A DNA stretch of 64,000 nucleotides from Thermoplasmata archaeon (GCA_020348445.1 CP070751.1:4217086-4281085), one strand, 5' to 3'; shown: positions 23,992 to 32,244, numbered from the stretch's first letter. Numbers and translations: made by a program. Notes: generated by a model not told the origin, from the letters alone.

Positions 23992-25320
23992 ATGAAGGAA
24001 TCTGAGACCCTGGAACTGAAACGCTCGACATCGGAATTGAAGGAAGCGGTAATATCTGTTTCCGCCATCCTCAACAAGCACGGGAAGGGTGAGATATACT
24101 TTGGCGTAAAGAACGACGGCACAGTTGTAGGCCAGCAGGTCAGTGAAAAGACATTGCGGGACATATCACAGGCCATAACCAACAACATAGAGCCGAAGAT
24201 ATACCCAAGGATCGAGAAGAAAAATATCGAATCAAAGGATTGCATCTATGTGGCATTCGAAGGGGATAATTCCCTATACTATGCCTACGGCCGCGTCTAT
24301 ATGCGGGTGAGTGACGAGGACAGGCCGCTCAGCCCCAAAGAGATAGAGCGCCTGATCATCGAGAAGAACAGAACAACCAATTATTGGGACTTCCAAACTT
24401 CCGGCTCTACCCCTGAGGATATAGATGAGAAAGAACTCGTGGGTTTCGTAGAGAGAGCTAAACAGGCGGGTCGCCTGGAATCGGACAGCGATAATAATAG
24501 AGTGGTTCTCGACAAACTGGGATTGTTGGACGGTGATAGATTGCGCAATGCTGGCCAGATCCTCTTCTGCGATAGCAACCCATTGGAAGTCCAGCTAGCG
24601 GTATTTGCAGGAGCTGACAAGACTACGTTTTTGGACATCAAACAGCTCAAAGGCAATATTTTCTATCTTATGAATGAATCCGAGCTCTATCTCAAATCAA
24701 ATATACGCTGGGGCGTCCAGTTCGGTAGGTTGGAACGCGAAGAGACACCTGAGATACCGATAAAAGCGTTAAGAGAAGCCCTTGTCAATTCATTCTGCCA
24801 CAGGGACTATCTGAATCCGAAAGGGAATGAAATTGCAATTTTCAAAGATCGCATAGAGATCTACAACCCCGGAAGCTTTCCAGAGGGATTACGACCAGAG
24901 GATTATGTGAAAGGCGACGAACGCTCTGTTCTCCGAAATCCGCTTCTCGCCAACATTCTCTATCTCTCCAAGGATATCGAGAAATGGGGTTCCGGCTTAA
25001 AACGTATTTATGAGGAATGTCAGGCCGATGACGTAAGGGTTAAATTCAAACCTTTGAAGACCGGGTTCCTAACCATGTTTTACAGAAAACCCTCATCCAT
25101 CGGTGGGTTGGGTGAAAAGTTGGGTGAAAAGTTGGGTGAAACCGAGGAGAAGATACTGGGTCTGCTTTCAGAGAATCCAACGATGCCGATAACTGAACTT
25201 GCTGAAAAAATCGGGATAAGCACAACAGCGGTTGAAAAGAACATAAAGAAACTGAAAGAAAAGGGGCTTTTAGAGCGAAAAGGACCGGCTAAAGGAGGTT
25301 TTTGGAAGGTCAAAGTATAA
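23992..25320 (+). CDS. Schlafen/AlbA_2-type ATP-binding protein with wHTH
   Basis: A 442-residue protein. Residues 1-125 form an AlbA_2 (Schlafen-like) domain: ETLELKRS..., ISVSAILNKHGKGEIYFGVKNDGTVVG, VYMRVSDEDRPLSPKEI. Residues 240-360 resemble the HATPase_c_4 domain of RecG-like helper proteins: ALREALVNSFCHRDYLNPKGNEIAIF, IEIYNPGSFPEGL, RNPLLANILYLSKDIEKWGSGLKRI. The C-terminus is a winged helix (ITELAEKIGISTTAVEKNIKKLKEKGLLERKG) preceded by a small GEKLGEKLGE repeat. Such proteins occur in mobile islands and some belong to defence or toxin-antitoxin systems; the nucleic-acid target is unknown. GGAGG precedes the ATG. Confidence 0.88.
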   Translation: MKESETLELKRSTSELKEAVISVSAILNKHGKGEIYFGVKNDGTVVGQQVSEKTLRDISQAITNNIEPKIYPRIEKKNIESKDCIYVAFEGDNSLYYAYGRVYMRVSDEDRPLSPKEIERLIIEKNRTTNYWDFQTSGSTPEDIDEKELVGFVERAKQAGRLESDSDNNRVVLDKLGLLDGDRLRNAGQILFCDSNPLEVQLAVFAGADKTTFLDIKQLKGNIFYLMNESELYLKSNIRWGVQFGRLEREETPEIPIKALREALVNSFCHRDYLNPKGNEIAIFKDRIEIYNPGSFPEGLRPEDYVKGDERSVLRNPLLANILYLSKDIEKWGSGLKRIYEECQADDVRVKFKPLKTGFLTMFYRKPSSIGGLGEKLGEKLGETEEKILGLLSENPTMPITELAEKIGISTTAVEKNIKKLKEKGLLERKGPAKGGFWKVKV

Positions 25321-25416
25321 ACTCAAAATACCGAAAATGTTTAGATTAGAAGGGGGGAAATTCGAAAGGGTGAACAACTTCTATTTCAGCAAATAATTGA
25401 ATGAGGGGGTATTGGA

Positions 25417-26094
25417 TTGGCTGATCTAAAAAGTGGAAAATGTAATTACTGCGATAAAATCGTCAATAAATCAGGGATTAAGAAACATATTGCTGCTTGT
25501 AAGGAAAAGAAATCAACCCAACAGGGTGTTCCAAGTCATGAAAAAACAAAGTACTTTCATCTAATGGTTGATGGGAAGTATTCACCTGAATATTGGTTAT
25601 ATCTCGATGTAAAATCGACGACCAAACTCAAAGCTTTAGATGATTTTCTTAGACAGATATGGTTGGAGTGCTGCGGTCATTTGAGTGCATTTAGAATCAG
25701 GGATCAGACATATTCCTCATATCCTGATAAGTCATTCGGTGATAGAAGTATGAATTACAAACTCGAAGATTTAATGGGTGAGGGGATGACCTTTGGCTAT
25801 GAATATGATTTTGGGACAACTACTGAACTAAACCTAAAAGTTACTTCGGAAAGTGAGGGAAAAAGCAGGAGGAAAGCAATAGAAGTCATGGCAAGGAATA
25901 CCGCGCCTGATGTTAGATGTTCTGCTTGCGGGAAAATCGCCACACAAGTATGCGCTCAGTGTATATGGGAAAATAAGGGCTGGCTTTGTGATAAATGCGG
26001 AGAAGTTCACAAATGCGGTGAAGAAATGTTGCTACCTGTAGTAAATTCACCACGAGTTGGAATGTGCGGATATACTGGAAACGGAATAATATAA
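25417..26094 (+). CDS. Zinc-binding protein with pRiA4b ORF3-like core
   Basis: A 225-residue protein with a TTG start after GAGGGGG. N-terminal CNYCDKIVNKSGIKKHIAAC is a zinc-finger-like knuckle (C9, C12, H23, C27). The middle (FHLMVDGKYSPEYWLYLDVKS...LRQIWLECCGHLSAFRI...FGYEYDFGTTTELNLKV) resembles the plasmid pRiA4b ORF3-like domain. The C-terminus adds two CxxC pairs (CSACGKIATQVCAQC, CDKCGEVHKCGEE). Proteins with this core are frequent near transposases and on plasmids. Function unknown. It follows the Schlafen gene on the same strand inside the island. Confidence 0.78.
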   Translation: MADLKSGKCNYCDKIVNKSGIKKHIAACKEKKSTQQGVPSHEKTKYFHLMVDGKYSPEYWLYLDVKSTTKLKALDDFLRQIWLECCGHLSAFRIRDQTYSSYPDKSFGDRSMNYKLEDLMGEGMTFGYEYDFGTTTELNLKVTSESEGKSRRKAIEVMARNTAPDVRCSACGKIATQVCAQCIWENKGWLCDKCGEVHKCGEEMLLPVVNSPRVGMCGYTGNGII

Positions 26095-26103
26095 TTATAC
26101 TTC

Positions 26104-26511
26104 TTGGGGGTTTTTCACCGTTTGGTGAAAATACGAAAAATAGTGAAAAAGAAACTTAAAAAAGCCATCCACCTTGGGATAGGAAAGACCACTGCTAGAA
26201 GGCTTGTACTGCTATACCAAAAAGATGATGAACAAGGAAAGGTAGACCCAAAAAGGGCGGGATGTAATAGGAAAGTTAATGGCACTTTTATAGAAAATGA
26301 GGATCAACAGGAAGCCAAAACTGAAAATTCAAAAAATCAAGTCCAGGATGATCCGTTTCCCTCAAATGATTATGTTCAAAATAGAATGCCAAAAACATTC
26401 CAAATATCCAATTCGCTCCCTCGAAAAGATGAGGTAAAGACATATATTTTAGGCACCCCCGAATTCAACCTTAAATCCTCAGCACTCCCCCCGCATACAA
26501 TTGTTTTTTAA
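26104..26511 (+). CDS. Unassigned reading frame spanning right att site
   Basis: A 135-codon frame with TTG (or an internal GTG) start. The first third is very basic (VKIRKIVKKKLKKAIHLGIGKTTARRLVLLYQK), the rest hydrophilic with low complexity. The frame runs through the right att repeat into flanking DNA, so its last codons would be host sequence. No family is recognised and it may not be a real gene. Confidence 0.3.
   Translation: MGVFHRLVKIRKIVKKKLKKAIHLGIGKTTARRLVLLYQKDDEQGKVDPKRAGCNRKVNGTFIENEDQQEAKTENSKNQVQDDPFPSNDYVQNRMPKTFQISNSLPRKDEVKTYILGTPEFNLKSSALPPHTIVF
26485..26498 (+). repeat. Right att repeat of the tRNA-Leu island
   Basis: CTCCCCCCGCATAC, identical to tRNA-Leu 22761-22774. 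Just upstream TTAAATCC aligns with the tRNA T-loop TTCAAATCC but is separated from the core by six extra bases. Confidence 0.55.
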
Positions 26512-26622
26512 TTTGAGGGGGGATAATAGCATTTAATAGCATTAGGGATTTGAACTAAGGATGAAAGGAGATAACTAGCACTTATTTTCATTTTTCTATT
26601 ATCGATAAACTAAAAAAGTTAG

Positions 26623-26706
26623 GGATATATTTAAATAAAACCTCATGAGTATTATATATAAGACTTTTGTAAAAACTTCTACAAAAAGCTCAAATACTAT
26701 GAGGTT
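26623..26706 (-). terminator. Hairpin plus T-run, probable redox operon terminator
   Basis: AACCTCAT-g-AGTATT (26639-26653) pairs with AATACTATGAGGTT (26693-26706), a 14-pair stem with one bulged base. Inside, TTTTGTA (26665-26671) pairs with TACAAAA (26680-26686). On the minus strand the stem is followed by TTTTATTTAAATATA, so it suits termination of the operon ending at 26850. The rest of 26512-26849 holds only a second small hairpin (CCTT..CCAA/TTGGAAGG, about 26758-26782) and no gene. The A/T stretch could also be read as a plus-strand TATA box. Confidence 0.45.
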
Positions 26707-26849
26707 CCAGATAATAGACACAGTAAAACTGTCTAATCAACTAGAAGGAAACAAGTGGCCTTTACCAACGACCCCTTGGAAGGAAAAATTTCATGTTTGC
26801 TAGTTTGCATTGTCCGGGGAGGGGTGGGATTGGGACCTTTTTATTCACA

Positions 26850-29111
26850 CTATGATGCTGCTCTCTCTCCACTTCTTAAAAACTTATCAATCGCTTTTGC
26901 AGCCTTCCTTGCACCTGCAACGGCCTCGATTACGGTCTGAGGCCCTGTGACATCATCACCTGCGGCATAGATTCCTTTTACCTTGGTCTCGCCTGTTTTC
27001 TCCTTGGCATCGATTGTGTTCCACTTGGTGATATCAACAGTTCCCTCTGGAACCCAGGAAAGATCAGGTGCCTGGGAAATCGCAGGTATAACGTTATCTA
27101 CCTTTATTCGATACTCAGAACCCTCAATGGGAACGGGTCTTCTTCTTCCGCTGGCATCAGGCTCACCAAGTTTCATCTTGATGATCTCCATGCCTACAAC
27201 TTTTCCATCCTGGCCAATTATCCTGGTGGGATTCCGAAGCAGGTGGTATTCCACACCCTCCTCCTTGCTCTCCTCAACCTCAAGAGGATCTGCGGGCATC
27301 TGCTCCTCTGCTCTTCGATACACCAGCAATACCTTCTTCGCACCCAGGCGAAGGGAGGTTCTCACAGCATCCATTGCAACATTTCCACCACCAATTACAG
27401 CCACTTTCTCCCCCAACTTAACCTCTTTACCAAGATTCACATCACGCAAGAAGTCAGTTGCAGGGATAACTCCTTCTAGATCCTCTCCCTCCAATCTCAT
27501 GGCTTTTGGAACATGGGCTCCAACACCCACGAAAATGGCATCGTAGCCTTCATCAAATAAATGTTTGAAGTTGAAATCAGGCCCGATTCTACGGTCGGTC
27601 TCCAACTTTGCTCCCAAGGATTTTATGTTCTCGATTTCTTGAGCTAACACCTTATCAGGCAGGCGGTACTCGGGAATACCCACGGCAAGCATTCCACCTC
27701 CTTTGGAGAGTGCCTCGAACATGGTTACATCATGTCCCATCTTGGTGAGCTCCCAAGCTACAGTCAATCCTGCAGGGCCTGCTCCGATTACTGCTACACG
27801 CTTTCCCGTCTTCCTTTCAGCCTTGATCTTGGGGAACTTACCGTGGTCTGCAGCATATCTCTTTAAAGTAGGTATGGCTATTGGATCACCATTTTTACCT
27901 CTTACGCAAACATTCTTGCAGAAGGCAGGACACACCCTCCCGCATGTGAGAGGTAGGGGATTTGTATCCAGTATGATTTCAAGTGATTTAGAAGGATCGC
28001 CCTCTGTTATAGCCTTAACATAACCTGGTACATCCTGGGATGCAGGGCAGGCATCCATGCATGGATGATCTTCGCATTGGAGGCATCTATTGGCTTCTTT
28101 AAGGGCTAACTCAGGTGTATAGCCCATGTTCACCTCTTCGAAGTTCGTTATCCTTGTAACAGGATCCTTTATTACAGCTGGAACGACTTCTTTTTCATTA
28201 TACACAGGGCAGACGTCCACACATTGATAGCATCTGATGCATTCACCGGGTGGTACCTTGTAGTATTTTAGGTTCTTGCTTATTTTTTCCTGAAGCTCCT
28301 TGGGCAGCTCCTCGAAATTCTCTCTTGAGAGGTTGGTTATACCCTCATCGTCTAGAGCCTTACTTACCTCGGAATCATTTAAAAGCTCGAATCTGGTTTC
28401 TGTAACGATATCAATTCCCATGGGACAGATATCATCGCATTTATGGCATTCCACGCATCGGTCCGAAGGCAGCTGCACCCTATTTAGACTGATTCTGTCC
28501 AGGATTGCTATGGATGCACCCAGGGGGCAAAGATATTTACAAAATCCTCTTGGCTCGTAGTATACTGCCATCAGTGCGATGGCCAGGAAAAACACGATAG
28601 GAAACACCAAAAGCCATGCAAATTCGTACGCAAAGGGTCCTGTGGCTCTGTAAAAACCCCCGATTGGACATACATCACACCAGGCATATCTACCCATTAC
28701 AAAGGCAGATAAAAAGAATCCAAGAAGAACACCGTACTTGATGTTAGTGTCCTGCAGAACCTCTGGTAATTCTCTCTTATCTTTTTTCAGTTTTCCAAAA
28801 AAGGTGAGCATGGTTCCATAGGGGCATATCCAGCTGCAAAACGCCCTGCCAAAAATGACGGTAAATATGATCAGACCTGCAACTGTAACTGTTATCAGAA
28901 TCAAATTGATATTAGAGCCAAAACTGGATCCTTCATTTAATTCCAATATCTCCCCAAACAGAATTCCAATTCTTTGGATATAAAAGAAAGGATCGATGAT
29001 GCAGACGGTTCCGTAAATGAAGAAGGCAAGAAAACCGAGAGGCAGCCCTATTAATACAATAAAGAATATGGCCCACCTGACGATGGTTCTTGATGTCTGC
29101 CTATCCAGCAT
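26850..29111 (-). CDS. NapH-ferredoxin-GltD/NfnB fusion oxidoreductase
   Basis: A 753-residue fusion. Residues 1-210 form a four- to five-helix NapH-like membrane domain with the motifs CSWICPYG, CDVCPIGG and CKYLCPLGA. Residues 215-320 hold two 4Fe-4S ferredoxin motifs (CVECHKCDDICP, CIRCYQCVDVCP). Residues 335-750 are a glutamate-synthase-small-subunit/NfnB-type flavoprotein: CLQCEDHPCMDACP and CGRVCPAFCKNVC for Fe-S, GAGPAGLTVAWEL for FAD, GGGNVAMDAVRTSLRLGAKKV for NAD(P)H, and YAAGDDVTGPQTV near the end. It would link NAD(P)H oxidation or reduction in the cytoplasm to membrane Fe-S carriers. It is the last gene of a ten-gene same-strand cluster. Confidence 0.9.
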   Translation of the reverse strand: MLDRQTSRTIVRWAIFFIVLIGLPLGFLAFFIYGTVCIIDPFFYIQRIGILFGEILELNEGSSFGSNINLILITVTVAGLIIFTVIFGRAFCSWICPYGTMLTFFGKLKKDKRELPEVLQDTNIKYGVLLGFFLSAFVMGRYAWCDVCPIGGFYRATGPFAYEFAWLLVFPIVFFLAIALMAVYYEPRGFCKYLCPLGASIAILDRISLNRVQLPSDRCVECHKCDDICPMGIDIVTETRFELLNDSEVSKALDDEGITNLSRENFEELPKELQEKISKNLKYYKVPPGECIRCYQCVDVCPVYNEKEVVPAVIKDPVTRITNFEEVNMGYTPELALKEANRCLQCEDHPCMDACPASQDVPGYVKAITEGDPSKSLEIILDTNPLPLTCGRVCPAFCKNVCVRGKNGDPIAIPTLKRYAADHGKFPKIKAERKTGKRVAVIGAGPAGLTVAWELTKMGHDVTMFEALSKGGGMLAVGIPEYRLPDKVLAQEIENIKSLGAKLETDRRIGPDFNFKHLFDEGYDAIFVGVGAHVPKAMRLEGEDLEGVIPATDFLRDVNLGKEVKLGEKVAVIGGGNVAMDAVRTSLRLGAKKVLLVYRRAEEQMPADPLEVEESKEEGVEYHLLRNPTRIIGQDGKVVGMEIIKMKLGEPDASGRRRPVPIEGSEYRIKVDNVIPAISQAPDLSWVPEGTVDITKWNTIDAKEKTGETKVKGIYAAGDDVTGPQTVIEAVAGARKAAKAIDKFLRSGERAAS

Positions 29112-29137
29112 TTGTTCGCCTCTAAATATTCATTATA

Positions 29138-29302
29138 TTATCCTAATACATGCATAATCAAACCCACAACCACTCCACCAATCAAACCACCAACTATTGG
29201 TTCGGCATCGAAATTTCCAGATGCAGCCCACATTGCCATCCACAGCATAATGGCACACACGACACCGGATCCAATCATCACAGCCATTACCTTTCCCTTC
29301 AT
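29138..29302 (-). CDS. Small membrane protein, redox cluster (54 aa)
   Basis: 54 codons with GGTGATACAA before the ATG. There are two hydrophobic stretches, MAVMIGSGVVCAIMLWMAMWA and EPIVGGLIGGVVVGLIMHVL, making a two-helix membrane hairpin. The C-terminal GG..GG..VG.(L/I)M segment matches the neighbouring 50-residue protein (GGITGGAVVGFLMWLL), so the two are probably paralogues. It sits between the large duplicated membrane protein and the NapH fusion, 26 bases from the latter. It is probably an accessory subunit of the complex. Confidence 0.7.
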   Translation of the reverse strand: MKGKVMAVMIGSGVVCAIMLWMAMWAASGNFDAEPIVGGLIGGVVVGLIMHVLG

Positions 29303-29312
29303 TTGTATCACC

Positions 29313-29465
29313 CTACAACAACCACATCAGAAATCCAACCACAGCTCCACCTGTGATACCACCCAATTCCCAGGGTTTTCTGTCAAGAGCTACGTTTATC
29401 ATCATACCGCAGAGGATTCCCGCGACAATCATTACACCCAATAATATGATCCTTTCATTTGCCAT
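29313..29465 (-). CDS. Small membrane protein, redox cluster (50 aa)
   Basis: 50 codons, ATG preceded by GATGGAGGCATAAA. Two hydrophobic segments (IILLGVMIVAGILCGMMI and GGITGGAVVGFLMWLL) are joined by the short polar loop NVALDRKPWEL. It is similar in size, layout and C-terminal sequence to the 54-residue protein 10 bases downstream. The GxxxG-like glycine pattern suggests close helix packing with other subunits. Confidence 0.7.
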   Translation of the reverse strand: MANERIILLGVMIVAGILCGMMINVALDRKPWELGGITGGAVVGFLMWLL

Positions 29466-29480
29466 TTTATGCCTCCATCA

Positions 29481-31067
29481 TCATATCATCGTAGCTCCAA
29501 CCACGAACGCGATCACCAATCCAGTGACACCTGTTGCAAACAGTATCCCGCACTGCTGAGATTTTCCAGAAGAACCGATCTCAACACCCATGTTTCCTTC
29601 ACCAATACCCCCTATTCCACCCAAGGGTGAGGGGCCGCACGAGGCTGCCGCGTTCACTATAAAGGCCCCAAGAACCACGGGTAAAACGATTTGATTTCCT
29701 GTTATCTCAACCAAAGCCTCGCCATAAACATATACACCCGGAACCAGGGCTGCAGCAAGTATTCTACCGCAGGGCATGGGCATTATAGTGGGGATATTCA
29801 CCAGAATTATGGCAACACCAAGGTAACCTAGTATAGCAAATCCGGCGATCTCGAATTCTGCAAGCCCTCTAAGAAGTATGAGAAGAACGTCGAATCCCCC
29901 TGCCAGACCCATGGCCCCAGCCACAAGAAAACCTGCAGTCATGGCCATAATCGGATGCAGAATCACACCTGCCATCAGATCCTGTATTTTGGCTCTCCCA
30001 ATGAGCATGATCACCATGGCCAGAACAACTAAAATCGTTTGAATAGGTATCACTGGTTGTAGAATAAGGGTAAGGGCCAATACTATCATGAAGAGGCCAA
30101 GTGATATGTATCCGTTTTTAAGATGTGTGTCCATCCTGGACATCCGTTTGAATAGTGATTCTTTTTCCTTTGGACTTTCAGGGGTGAGAGGCTCAGGTAT
30201 GGGCTCGTCGTCAGGGGGCGGTGGTTCCTCTTCATCATCAGGAGGTGGTGGAAGTCCCTCCTCTTCTTCCTCTTTTACCTTTACAGTCAACTCCTCCCCA
30301 CCATCATTTGCCACCTCTATTTCCTCGTCTTTCTTCTTTATTTCCTCCTTCTTCATATCAGCAGGAAAAAGCGGGGTGACGAATTTCATGACAAGAGCAC
30401 AAACACCTGTGCAGATGATTATCCCAGTCTGCTGGGGATCTGAGAGAGAGGCCAAAGGCAGTTTTGCCAGACCTTCGCCTAAAAGACCAATTCCTCCCAA
30501 CGGTGATGGACCGCACGATGCTGCGGCATTGACAATGAATGCAAAAACGATGACTCCCACCATTCTTGGATCGCCAAGACGTCTTGCCACCTTGTATCCT
30601 AGTCCCAAAGCTGCTGGCATCAGAGCCGCTGCCAAAATCCTACCGCATGGCATTGCTATAATGGTTGGCATGTTAATAAGGAGTGTGACAGTGCCAGTTA
30701 TGCCAAAAACTGCCACTCCTTTTACCTTCAATTGCTCAAGACGTGTTAGTGCATCGGCTGCTGCATCGAAAGCACCCGCAACCTCCAGGGCACCGGCAGC
30801 CAAAAAACCCGCAGCAAGGGCGGTTATGGGATGTATAATTATCATGCCAATGAGGTCAATGAAACCGATTTGGCTTATGGATGGATCCAAGATATTGCCT
30901 ATGAATGCGAGGATGGCTATGACGAATGCAGTTAGAACCAAGGCAGATTGTATGGGCAGTCTATCTTGAGGTATAAATCCCAATAAGGATGCTACTATCA
31001 CAACAAAGAATAGTATCAGGGCGATAAGCCCTATTATGAACCAAAGCTCCATTCCTAATACTACCAT
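29481..31067 (-). CDS. Duplicated-domain membrane protein of unknown family
   Basis: A 528-residue membrane protein made of two homologous halves (about 60-235 and 345-525) joined by an acidic, proline-rich cytoplasm-like linker (runs of PPPPDDEEE type near 270-290). Each half repeats the same two signatures. One is (I/V)N(M/I)PTI..MPCGRILAAAL.P; the other is AF(I)VNAAASCGPSPLGGIG followed by GEG. The invariant cysteines and Pro/Gly-broken helices suggest a binding or transport site inside the membrane. No His-rich haem site is evident. I do not recognise the family. A start at MELWF (31052) is equally possible. Its position inside the Fe-S operon suggests the membrane, possibly ion-translocating or quinone-interacting, subunit. 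Confidence 0.82.
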   Translation of the reverse strand: MVVLGMELWFIIGLIALILFFVVIVASLLGFIPQDRLPIQSALVLTAFVIAILAFIGNILDPSISQIGFIDLIGMIIIHPITALAAGFLAAGALEVAGAFDAAADALTRLEQLKVKGVAVFGITGTVTLLINMPTIIAMPCGRILAAALMPAALGLGYKVARRLGDPRMVGVIVFAFIVNAAASCGPSPLGGIGLLGEGLAKLPLASLSDPQQTGIIICTGVCALVMKFVTPLFPADMKKEEIKKKDEEIEVANDGGEELTVKVKEEEEEGLPPPPDDEEEPPPPDDEPIPEPLTPESPKEKESLFKRMSRMDTHLKNGYISLGLFMIVLALTLILQPVIPIQTILVVLAMVIMLIGRAKIQDLMAGVILHPIMAMTAGFLVAGAMGLAGGFDVLLILLRGLAEFEIAGFAILGYLGVAIILVNIPTIMPMPCGRILAAALVPGVYVYGEALVEITGNQIVLPVVLGAFIVNAAASCGPSPLGGIGGIGEGNMGVEIGSSGKSQQCGILFATGVTGLVIAFVVGATMI

Positions 31068-31087
31068 ATTTTACACCAAATCGTATC

Positions 31088-31447
31088 CTATGTGTTTTTA
31101 CCTCTAATGTTTGCACAGGCCTGCACAATCAGCCTGTTTCCAACCTTTGTCACACCAATTCGTGAGCCTATGTTTATTTTTTCAATACAAAGGGTGCAAC
31201 AGCTGATTTCAGCGGAAATGATGTCGCCAGAATCTGTTTTCACCTTCACAGGAATGCTGGTGCTACCTTTGCGTTTGCCTCTGCATGAATTGCAGTTTCC
31301 ATCGAAGATGGGCTCGAATTCTATTAAATTCCCTTTAATCTGGGGAAAGAACATCATCTTAAGCTGCATGATAAAGAATATTCCGAGTAAGGCCAAAAGG
31401 CCCATGATAATGAGACTGTCCTCCAACCTCATTCCATCGAAAATCAA
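31088..31447 (-). CDS. Membrane-anchored CxxC protein of redox cluster
   Basis: A 119-residue protein with one N-terminal membrane helix (LIIMGLLALLGIFFIMQLKMMFF) and a soluble beta-rich domain. The domain bears CNSCRGKRKGS and CCTLC, two cysteine pairs that could hold zinc or an Fe-S cluster, ending VQACANIRGK. No family recognised. It overlaps the 3' end of the HdrB-like gene by four bases (translational coupling) and is 21 bases before the duplicated membrane protein, so it is surely part of the same operon. Confidence 0.78.
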   Translation of the reverse strand: MIFDGMRLEDSLIIMGLLALLGIFFIMQLKMMFFPQIKGNLIEFEPIFDGNCNSCRGKRKGSTSIPVKVKTDSGDIISAEISCCTLCIEKINIGSRIGVTKVGNRLIVQACANIRGKNT

Positions 31448-32244
31448 AGCTTTGCCACCTCCTGACCAATGTCTTTGAAGAACATTGCGATCATGCTTTG
31501 AGGAGTAATTGCCCTTGCACCTGATTCAGAATCAGTCTTAAGACCTTCATCAATTTGAAGTTCACAAAAGGGACAGGCGGCAATCACAATATCGGCACCT
31601 GTTTCTTCGATACATTCCAGTTTCCTTTTTCTTATTGTGTACGACAGCTCCTTCTGGGATGCCCTAACACCCCCTCCAGCACCGCAGCATCTATCTGAAT
31701 CATCCATCTCGATGTATTCAAGGTTCGGGAAGGCCCCGACAATGGTTTCATGTATCTTTCTTGCATCGATAAGCATGCCGCGATGCATATGACAAGGATA
31801 GTGAGCAGTGACCTTCAAGTTGGGTATAGGTCGCATGAGGTCCTTTTGATAAAGCTCCCCGCTTCTGGCCAAATCGTACAATACCTCTATGAGATGATAG
31901 ACATGGATACTCATCTTTTCTGCTTCTTCAGTCTTGAGCTGGGAGCCGCAGCCTGGGCAGCCTGAGACGATCTGATCCACTCCTGCCTTCTTCACCAGAT
32001 CCAGGTTGTACATCCTGCATTCAATACTCACATCCTCACCGCCGGATCTCATCACTGGAGCACCGCAACATCTTGCATTATCAAGAACCATGTAATCGAA
32101 GCTAAACTTGTCCAAAACAAATCTTGTGGTGTACCTGCTTCCCACCATCCTTCTTGGCATTGTGCATCCTTCATACAATACAAATTTACCCCAATCCTTG
32201 GCTGTTTTGCTGTCAATGACAGGCTTTGTAACCCTGGTAGTCAC
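31444..32244 (-). CDS. HdrB-like CCG-domain subunit
   Basis: A 266-residue protein with two cysteine-rich CCG domains: ARCCGAPVMRSGG...SGCPGCGSQL (residues about 60-95) and DRCCGAGGGVRAS...ACPFCELQ (about 185-230). It also has YPCHMHRG between them. In HdrB of heterodisulfide reductase and in DsrK/GlpC-like proteins this domain binds the non-cubane 4Fe-4S clusters that reduce disulfides. It begins with GTG overlapping the HdrC-like stop by four bases. No membrane helix, so it should face the cytoplasm. The substrate is unknown; with no CoM/CoB pathway seen here, methanogenesis should not be assumed. Confidence 0.9.
   Translation of the reverse strand: MTTRVTKPVIDSKTAKDWGKFVLYEGCTMPRRMVGSRYTTRFVLDKFSFDYMVLDNARCCGAPVMRSGGEDVSIECRMYNLDLVKKAGVDQIVSGCPGCGSQLKTEEAEKMSIHVYHLIEVLYDLARSGELYQKDLMRPIPNLKVTAHYPCHMHRGMLIDARKIHETIVGAFPNLEYIEMDDSDRCCGAGGGVRASQKELSYTIRKRKLECIEETGADIVIAACPFCELQIDEGLKTDSESGARAITPQSMIAMFFKDIGQEVAKL

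Larger units (their letters stand above)
22761..26498. mobile_element. Putative integrated island at tRNA-Leu, probably decayed
   Basis: The 3.7-kb segment runs from the tRNA-Leu 3' end to an exact 14-base copy of it (CTCCCCCCGCATAC at 22761 and 26485; flanking ATT and a diverged T-loop sequence also match). Inside are repeat-rich non-coding stretches, the C-terminal end of an IS110-type transposase, a truncated HTH-antitoxin-like fragment, a Schlafen/AlbA_2 protein, a zinc-binding protein with a plasmid-type domain, and a short unassigned reading frame. No housekeeping gene is inside and the order resumes normally outside. No intact integrase was found, so it is probably immobile now. Confidence 0.6.

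Noticed and set aside
30088..30969. Long plus-strand reading frame opposite the duplicated membrane protein
   Set aside because: Low-complexity Ser/Gly/Pro translation is the antisense of the acidic-proline linker; no ribosome binding site or family; the minus-strand gene is clearly real.
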